Shown here: positions 56,729-64,000 of the stretch, piece by piece
How the letters are laid out: the number at the start of each line of letters is the position of its first letter
How positions within the stretch are numbered: the stretch's first letter is position 1
Source of the DNA: Phocoena phocoena
Lineage: Eukaryota; Chordata; Mammalia; Artiodactyla; Phocoenidae
Direction of reading: 5' to 3'
NCBI RefSeq assembly: GCF_963924675.1
Contig: NC_089221.1
Span: 139,480,263-139,544,262 of the forward strand
DNA length: 64,000 nucleotides
Position numbers and translations under genes: made by a program
The notes under the pieces: generated by a model
Seen by the model: only the letters and a program-made list of their open reading frames with translations
Databases searched by the model: none
Told to the model about the DNA's origin: nothing

Positions 56729-58075
56729 AATGATTTGTTCCAAGGAACTGGGAAACCTTGGTTATGGAGTCTGCTCCTGAACCCTTAGAAGGGTGTCTAA
56801 GGAGGGAAAGGTGATTTGGTAAAGAGGCCAGAATTGTACCTTTCTCATCTGATACAATAGTATGGATTATGAACCTTAATAGGATCTACTGTTTCTTCCA
56901 CATACAGCCATATATTAGCTGGGTGCAGCTTTACTCCTTGAGTTCTTGGAAATGACCGCATCATTTTCAAGGTCGTCAAAGACGGAAGTTTTTGCAGGAA
57001 TTTCTGCTCATCCCCATGTCTTTACTCTCAGAATTTCTTCTTTTAACTCCAGCTGCCCTACAAAATCTGGTCTTTCCTTGGATCAACCCAGACATAGAAC
57101 CCAGTCCCAACTTGAAGTTTTCCCCCAAACCCCACTTCCACAAAAAACAAACAAACACACACACGACTGAGCAATATATCCTCAATTAAATATATCATAA
57201 GAGTGACAAAGCAAGAGGGAAGTGCTAGCACATCCCATGGGAAATAATTTAACAACCTCTCTTAGTAACTGTTTGTCTTCCATGTCCTTTGAGGTGTTCT
57301 GCCCTGAGGTCTATCAAGTCCCCTCATCTATGCATGGAGTGCCTACCCTGCTGGTACCTCTCTCCCAGGTCCTTATCACCCCTAACATTTTAAATGTTCA
57401 AGTCTCCTACATCCTACTCTAAGCCACACACCTAAACACAGTGTGTTGTGGAAAGTGAGTGAGGATTTCTCCATAGCAAAATCCAATTTCTTATGAGATC
57501 ACCTGGGATTACACAGAGCAGGATTTATGGTTGTACTGAATTACATATATAGTTATTTCCTCTGTGAATGGTTGCTTGATTTTTCTATTCTATTTTATAA
57601 CTTCACCCAACCTACTATTCACTTTCTAATATTTTCAAAAATAAATAATGAAGTTACTTGACTGTGTGTATATATTATACACACACATGCATACCTATGT
57701 CTACATGTGAACTATACATATAACAGAGTTGGACTAATGTCAGTTTCATTATTAAGATTACAAACTGCTGAAATCAAGCACTACATCATTTACTTTGACT
57801 TCCTCAATTGCCCTCCAATTTTAATGAGCCTTGGTCTAGGACACCACACCTTCTCACCCATATGATGGGGTTTTATCAAGATTGACAGCTCCTTTTTTGG
57901 CAGTTCTTTCCTGTAATAAAAGCTTCTCCATAGTCAGCTCTCCACAAAATCTTAGACTTCACCTTGTGCCCTGCCCCGTATCTGCTCTCACTGCACTGCA
58001 GGAAGTTTGTTTAGAAAATTCCCTCAAAATCCTAGGATCTCTGGCATTATTATTTATGTAAAGACTCACTGTTTA
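56729..58075. other. Unique DNA, no gene seen
   Basis: Several overlapping frames of about 65-75 codons at 56946-57422 on both strands are mutually incompatible, and none shows a recognised domain. A short TA/CA-rich patch lies at 57666-57725. Confidence 0.4.
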
Positions 58076-58079
58076 GATT

Positions 58080-58200
58080 TGTGAATAAGACAAACTGAGT
58101 TCAAATCCCTGTTCTGGCACTTATCAGTTATATGAATTGGTGTAAGTCATTTTCTTTGATATTCCGTTTTCTTATATACAATATGGAGATTAGCATCTTT
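58080..58200 (+). repeat. MIR SINE fragment
   Basis: 'gagttcaaatccctgttctggcacttatcagttatatgaattggtgtaagtc' and 'ttatatacaatatggagat' follow the MIR core. Confidence 0.78.
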
Positions 58201-58955
58201 AGTCTATCTTTAAAAAATCTACACACATACACACACAAATATACAGGCACAGGATGAAGATTCCTAAAAAAAGAAGAATAAGGAGGAAAGCCTAGCAATA
58301 TTGTTTGGAAAATATAACAGAAAGCTACCATAGTTAAAGTAGTCTGGTCCCAAAGCAGAACAAGATTAAAAAAAAAAAAATGAAACAGAAAAGAGCTCAA
58401 AATCAATTTAAAGATACACAGAAATTTTGCATTTGATTCAAGTCATTTCAAATAATTGGAAAAAGTTACAGTCAACATTTTCCATTGAGGAAGATGGGAA
58501 ACTGAAAAGTGGATTTTCAGAATGATGAGTCAGTGTTCAGAACACCTGGGTACTTGAACTCCCTTTTCTCCCCCTGGTGAGAATAGGGACCTCCTGACAC
58601 AGAGCCTATACAGGAACTTGGATGTCTCTACATATTTTCATAAATTTTCTTGAACTGATAACGAAGGCCACAAGTAAACGGTGGATTTGTTAGGGCAATA
58701 ACTCAGCTTTTCAGGCCCAGCAGGCCCTAGTAGGTTGAGCAGGAAATCACCCACAGCTGCCTGACATCTTCAAGACTCTGAGGGACAGAGAAGGCTCCTG
58801 TAAGAAGTGCTGTGTCCACTCATGAGATGGGAGGGAATCTTTTATTATTTCTATATTGTGTGAGCATCTCTGACAATGTGCTATTTCTTCCCATTAATCA
58901 TAGGCCCACCTTACTATCTGAAGAGCCCATCTATAGAGTATGAAATTAATTCTTT
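58201..58955. other. No feature recognised
   Basis: Unique DNA with an A run at 58368-58380. Confidence 0.45.
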
Positions 58956-58959
58956 ACCT

Positions 58960-60095
58960 CATTCCTTCTATGAAAATCAGTATCAGTCAAATCAAAGATT
59001 TAAAGGTAAAGAAAAAAACACTGGATATTTTTTTTCTTAAACATCTCAGAGTGGGAAAGTTTTTCTACATATGGCTCAAAAACTACTTTCAAAAGTTATC
59101 AATAAACTCGAATACACGGGGAAAACATTCCTCTACTTGGGAAAAGATATATATACAGACATACAGTCTAAAAAGCCAAAAACACTGGACAAATTGGAAG
59201 AAATTATTTTCCAGCAAATATTGAAGGATTTATCTCCTTAATGTATAAGTTGCTCTTACAAAACAATAAAAATATAAAACATTCAGTAGGAAAAAATGAG
59301 TATATGGCAAGAATACAGCTCAAAGAAAAGTAATGTAAGTAATTTTAAACCTTTGAGAAAAATGTTCAGCCTTACTCATAATGTAAGAAATCCAAATTGA
59401 AACCGCAAGTTGACATTTTTAAACTGTCTGATTGACAAAGCTAAGAAAGTTTAATAAATAACCATATCAGATAGGATATAGGTGAAAAAGGCACATTTAC
59501 CTTTGATTACTATGGAACATAAATGGTTCCAACCACCATGGAACACAACTAAATGACATTTTTAAAAATTTGAAATGCATATGCCTGCATCAGAAATTCT
59601 ATTCCTACAAATGTATCCAAAAGATTTACCCATGGATGTGTATCGAAGAATTTCAATACAGTAGCTCGGTGATAGAAAAGAACAGAAAATAACAAAAAAT
59701 ATTCATCAACAAGGACCTAGTCAAATAAGTAATGTATGTTCATGCAACATTAAGCTATGCAGTAGCTTAAAAGGACTGGGTAATTTCCATTGAGTGATAC
59801 AGAATTGCCAAAATATGTAAGAGCAAGGTGAAGAAAAATGTTTATAGTAGGTTACAGTTGTGTTACATGCTAGAGGCCATGTATCTCTATGTTCTTATAT
59901 ATATGCACAGACTACTGGCAGGGTATTCAAGAAACTAGGAAAGTTAGTAGTCAGTGGATAGTGGTGCTGGAGGGCCAGGGAGCAAAAATGTGAGAGGAAC
60001 TTTTTTTTTATTGAATGACTTTTTTGTTTTCAAATTATAGACTATGAGCATCTATTACCTTTTCAAATAAATGGATAATGAGATAAGAAAAAATA
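58960..60095 (+). repeat. Old L1M/HAL1-like fragment
   Basis: A diverged late-ORF2-like section ('tgttcagccttactcataatgtaagaaatcc', 'aattctattcctacaaatgtatcc', 'aatgtatgttcatgcaacattaagctatgcag') and a 3' UTR ending 'catctattaccttttcaaataaatgg'. The 94-codon frame at 58940-59224 is a remnant of this element. Confidence 0.68.
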
Positions 60096-60203
60096 CATAA
60101 TAAATAATACAGTCATCCATGATAATCTGAGCATAGAAGAAAATGTCAGGGGATGTATGGATGCTTTTTCACCTATTTAAAAAAATATATTGATTCCAAT
60201 ATT

Positions 60204-60205
<2 letters not shown>
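60096..60205. other. No feature recognised
   Basis: Short AT-rich stretch. Confidence 0.4.

Positions 60206-60241
<36 letters not shown>
60206..60241. repeat. (GT)n microsatellite
   Basis: About 18 uninterrupted GT units. Confidence 0.95.
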
Positions 60242-60245
<4 letters not shown>

Positions 60246-61299
60246 TTCTCTCTGCTTAAGAAAATAGTTTTCTTAGGTACTATTTTCTTATATATCAATT
60301 TATCTTAGTAAATTACAATTCAGGCAAATTAATTATCAACATCAAATGAAACAAATGTTTTGTTTTGAAAAAAATGCTAAAGAATAACCATACCAAAAAC
60401 TTTATTCAGCTTTTATATGCTTTTATATTTAGTATATTATACTGATGTTTTATTAAAATTTGTTTTTCATTAAAATTAGTAAAAGGTTTGGATTTTTTAT
60501 CATAGTTACTAATTTTCTGAATAATGCTTACATTTAAAGAACAAATGATTAATTATATGGTCATAGTCTAGATTTTACACCATTACTTAAGAAAAGTGTG
60601 TTGAATACAAATTTAACCTGATAATTAGAAATATTCAAAAATTATCTGCCTATTTTTTATCTTTTTATTTAGCTCATTTTATAAACATTTTTGCTACTTA
60701 GAGAATAAAATTATCCCCATGAGTGTTATGATTAGAATTTCAGTAGTACTCACTTAGCAGACTTCAAGTAGATCTTTAGTAGTGAGTTAACTGAATTAAT
60801 CCATGGCATATCAGTGGCCAAAACGACATCATTTAAATACTTGTGCATAAAGTACCAGTTATGTTACTTTAAAAAAGTACTCAAAGATAGAATTATTGTT
60901 TGCAGTAGGGTTTAAAGAAACTTATTTAGTAGCCAGCTCAATACAAAAATGTTTGTAATTTCTCCTTTTTCTCTTTCTCTATTTTTCTCTTTTCTCTCTC
61001 TCCTTATATCCTTTTTATGGGAGGAATCACAATAGTTAACTATGAAAGGGAAACAGGATTGGAAACTTTATTTTTATATTTTTATCTGATCATACTATTT
61101 ACATTTTCTATCTATAGAATATACAATAATGAAGGTATGTCATTTGTATTTGTTATAGGAAACATTTTAAGTGGATGTCTGGGAAGGACATTACGCATCC
61201 CTCTCCCCCTTGCTTTTTATACTTTTACAAGAAGATTATGACAATTAAAGAAAAGTATTTTGAGAATGTATTTAAAAGGCTGGATCCTATGTGATCACT
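60242..61299. other. Unique AT-rich DNA
   Basis: Contains a pyrimidine-rich tract at 60959-61010 (CT/TTTC units). No gene seen. Confidence 0.45.
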
Positions 61300-62340
61300 G
61301 TCTATGTGATTATTTGCAGGTCCCAAGACAACGGTTCAAGGACAGGTGGTTTATTTGGGAAGTGACCCTGGGAGACCCTGATAGAGGAACAGGGAAATGA
61401 GACAGAGAAGGAAAGAGAGCCCACAAAGTTCACGTTTTCATGTCAACTAACTGGATCTCAGTCCCCACTAGGATGAAGCTGGGGACCAGCATGGCACCCG
61501 TGTCTCAGAGCCATCTTATCAGGGATCACTAGCTAAGTGTTAATTCTCTGGCCATTCAAGCTTGCAGGAGCCTGGGGAGAGCAGGCTCTGGATGCCAGAA
61601 AGAATCCTCAGCAGGAAGTAAGGGCAAGGGCAATTGTGCATGACAGTGGTAATGCCTGAGAGGATACAAGCAGGAAGCTTCAGCACTGCTTTAATCCCTG
61701 CCACTTAAAGTGATGGTGCACTTGATCATAACTTCCTGTGGTCTAAAGTTTCAAGTGTGTCTTCCCTCTCTACTGCCCTGATTTGGCTACTCCTGAGACA
61801 TGGGAGCTGGTCAGGACTTCTAGACGGGACTTGCCTGGAAGGAGAGTGAGGCCAGCTGGAGAGCAGATGAACATCAGGTCCATCATGCGTGTAGTGTTTC
61901 ATTTATGTTTGCCCATGTGGAAGGTATTCTGCTTCTACAAACACCCTCAGTTTTTGTATGGGGATGATCCTCCCCCATGCACATCCTTTCAGTTCACATG
62001 AATCAGGGTGAGAACATGCTGGTTTAAGTCAGGAAAGTTTAAATAGGGCAGATTAAATACGAGGATCTTTGCTAAGAATACCAGAAAAGATCTTTGCTCT
62101 GGAGCTGAAGTTGGAAAGATTCTGCCCTGGTACCTCTGTCTGCCATTATGTGATCACAGGGAAAGAACCTCTCGGAGTGGATCAGTGAGAGAGAGCTGAG
62201 AGCTCAAGAGTGAGAGAAATTAGGTTCTGAGCCATCATTTAGAGGTGCAGTCCCTGTCCCCGCCAGCCTGGGTGACCATAACCTCCGTGAATAAGTCGGT
62301 TGGAGTAAAACTTTTGGAGTTGAAGCCGGAAGGCTTCTAA
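61300..62340. other. GC-richer block, possibly an old LTR
   Basis: 'caggtggtttatttgggaagtgaccctggg' at 61345-61374 resembles the start of an old dispersed repeat, perhaps related to 17456-17860. The rest is less AT-rich than its flanks, with no long frame. Family not assigned. Confidence 0.3.
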
Positions 62341-62559
62341 ATGCAACATTAGATTATCAGGTTATTATAATATAGGAAGTAATATTAATGTCCTATTTAA
62401 AGAATTTTCAGCAATAGACAAATCTTTAATAAACAGAAACAAGTGTGACCGTGGCTAAGTTTTTAAATTTTTTTAGTGCCTTAGTATCCTCAGTAGTAGA
62501 CTGAAGTAAATCACTGTACTGACATAATAGAGGGGCTGTGAACGCTAAACAAAAGCTAC
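62341..62559. other. No feature recognised
   Basis: Unique sequence. Confidence 0.4.
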
Positions 62560-62710
62560 TAAAATTGTCAATTGTACAGTTTTTGTCACATCATGTCATG
62601 AGCTCCGTGAGGACTAAGACTCTGGTATCTACTTGTTAACCACTGTAAATCTAGCACCAACTATGCTGCTTGCACATAGTAAACCATCAACAGATGCATG
62701 GATGGAAGAA
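62560..62710 (+). repeat. LINE-2 3' end
   Basis: 'catgagctccgtgaggactaagactctgg', 'gtaaatctagcacc' and 'cttgcacatagtaaaccatcaac' follow the L2 3' end. Confidence 0.72.
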
Positions 62711-63797
62711 AGCAGAAGTGACAGTCAAAAACTGAGCAACCGCTATGGTACCAGCACCATCAGAAGACACCGGGTAGCCACAAACAATCAGTACAGCCCT
62801 ACTGGTAGGCATGCCTACTGAAAATGAGCTAGGAATAATGAGGGAACAAATATTAAAATGCAAATTATATGTAGGTATTTTCTTATATACAGTATATGCT
62901 ACCTCACATCATTCTAAAGCTTTGGCTATCTTTGGTTTTTCCCTTCAAACTAGCATACGTGGAGTGATGCTGCCCACTGGTTATTATTTCATGAAAAAAA
63001 CATTGCCAGAATATATTTTCTCGATTACATGGATCTTTTATATAGACTTCTTTACTCTTGAGAAAAGAATCATGACTAAATCCCTCCAACATTTTCCCTT
63101 ATAAGCAGTGCCTTGCCTATGCTATATAATTCTGCTGTTAAAAGGACACTTTGGGATTATATGCTGAGTATATGAATGGTACTACCATGGAAGTAACTTC
63201 ATTTTAAGTCTCTCAATATGAGCTGGCTGGTTTTACTATTACTTTTGAGTCATGACCCCTATGATAAATACCATTTTTAATGCTCCCCTCCCTCCACCAG
63301 GCCTAAGAGAATATTACTCAGAATCGGAGAGTGTAAGGTGTGGCTTTATGTCACATGGAAAGAGCAGAATACAGCCAGAGTAAAAACCCACCTCTCCACA
63401 CCCTAAAACATTCAAGGTCTAGGTCTGTCTTAGGACTGAATCCAACAGTAAAACTGAAATTCATATTTTGATCAGGTAACCAATTCAAGCACTCAAGAAT
63501 ATGTTCATCAAGTTGCATGCTATTTTTTACCATCCCACTGTACCAGGGTAACTTTCCCAGATTCTCATTTACTCAAGGGCTGCCTCTTCCTTTTACCAGT
63601 GTTTCCTCTTGATATGTCCTCAGGAAACAGGAACTAATTTCAATATATGCTGGTTAATTCATTAAACAAATATTTGTTTAGAGCCTAAAAGAAAAAGCCA
63701 CTGGGCTAACACCGATTAAAGTAAAACATAATGAGAATCATAAATGCCCTGCAACGGGAACACCAAAAACAAAATTGCAATACCCAACATTTCTTTC
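62711..63797. other. Unique DNA, no gene seen
   Basis: A 97-codon plus-strand frame at 62811-63104 has no recognised motif. Nothing else supported. Confidence 0.42.
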
Positions 63798-64000
63798 TTT
63801 TTTTTTTTTTTTTTGTGGTACGCAGGTCTCTCACCGTTGTGGCCTCTCCCATTGCGAAGCACAGGCTCCGACGCGCAGGCTCAGTGGCCATGGCTCACGG
63901 GCCCAGCCGCTCCGCGGCATGTGGGATCTTCCCAGACCGGGGCACGAACCCGTGTCCCCTGCATTGGCAGGCGGACTCTCAACCACTACACCACCAGGGA
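63798..64000 (-). mobile_element. CHR-1 tRNA-derived SINE, cut by window end
   Basis: Reversed SINE starting with a poly(T) run at 63798-63814, then the same CpG-rich body as 56508-56713. The last few head bases and the right target duplication lie beyond the window. One CpG-rich segment has lost bases relative to the other copies near 63866. Confidence 0.94.

Noticed and set aside
56946..57255. Five overlapping frames on both strands
   Set aside because: Mutually incompatible, no domain and no splice context. Typical of chance frames in moderately GC-rich DNA.
1..64000. Bacterial-type features such as operons, CRISPR arrays or ribosome binding sites
   Set aside because: The sequence is clearly mammalian nuclear DNA. 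The regular repeats are microsatellites or transposons.

Overview
This window looks like non-coding nuclear DNA from a mammal, most likely a whale or dolphin. The main evidence is four copies of a tRNA-derived SINE that I recognise from memory as the CHR-1 family of cetaceans and their relatives (one cut by the window end). There is also one older, longer CHR-2-like copy and many LINE-1 tails of the type common in whale and dolphin genomes. I saw no ruminant BovB or Bov-tA elements. The sequence is AT-rich by eye, CpG-poor outside the SINEs, and full of old L2, MIR, hAT, Tigger and MaLR remnants. I find no intact protein-coding gene, no convincing host exon and no recognisable structural RNA gene. 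The window is best read as intergenic DNA or the inside of a very long intron. Repeat family names come from recognition of the sequence, not from a database search.

Layout. 1-6000: several LINE-1 copies, including a 3 kb fragment with a decayed reverse transcriptase and a head-to-tail pair of L1 3' ends. 6000-12650: old L2 and MIR pieces, a MER5A-like hAT element, an L1 with a TG-repeat tail, and copy A of an unnamed LTR-like repeat. 12650-14400: a MER2/Tigger-like element, another L1 tail and an old L1M 3' UTR. 14400-26200: mostly unique AT-rich sequence with L2 and MIR pieces, a MaLR LTR at 21.2 kb and a long purine-only tract at 24.7 kb. 26200-30500: copy B of the LTR-like repeat, two rearranged L1 insertions, the CHR-2-like SINE and one CHR-1 SINE. 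30500-38900: L2, two MER3-like hAT elements, an L1 tail with CA and TA repeats, an MLT1-like LTR and two old L1M fragments. 40300-42500: a second head-to-tail L1 pair inside one target-site duplication, then a hAT element. 43600-47700: an L2 broken by a SINE and an L1 tail, plus other L2, L1M and MIR pieces. 47700-58000: long unique stretches, a CHR-1 SINE with a perfect target duplication, and one L1 tail. 58900-64000: an old L1M fragment, a GT microsatellite, unassigned sequence and the last SINE.

The most interesting observation is the two composite LINE-1 loci. In each, the poly(A) tail of one L1 runs straight into the same internal A-rich point of ORF2 in a second L1. At the 40-42 kb locus, one 21-base target duplication surrounds the whole composite, which fits template switching during a single insertion. 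I found no evidence of an undescribed gene system.
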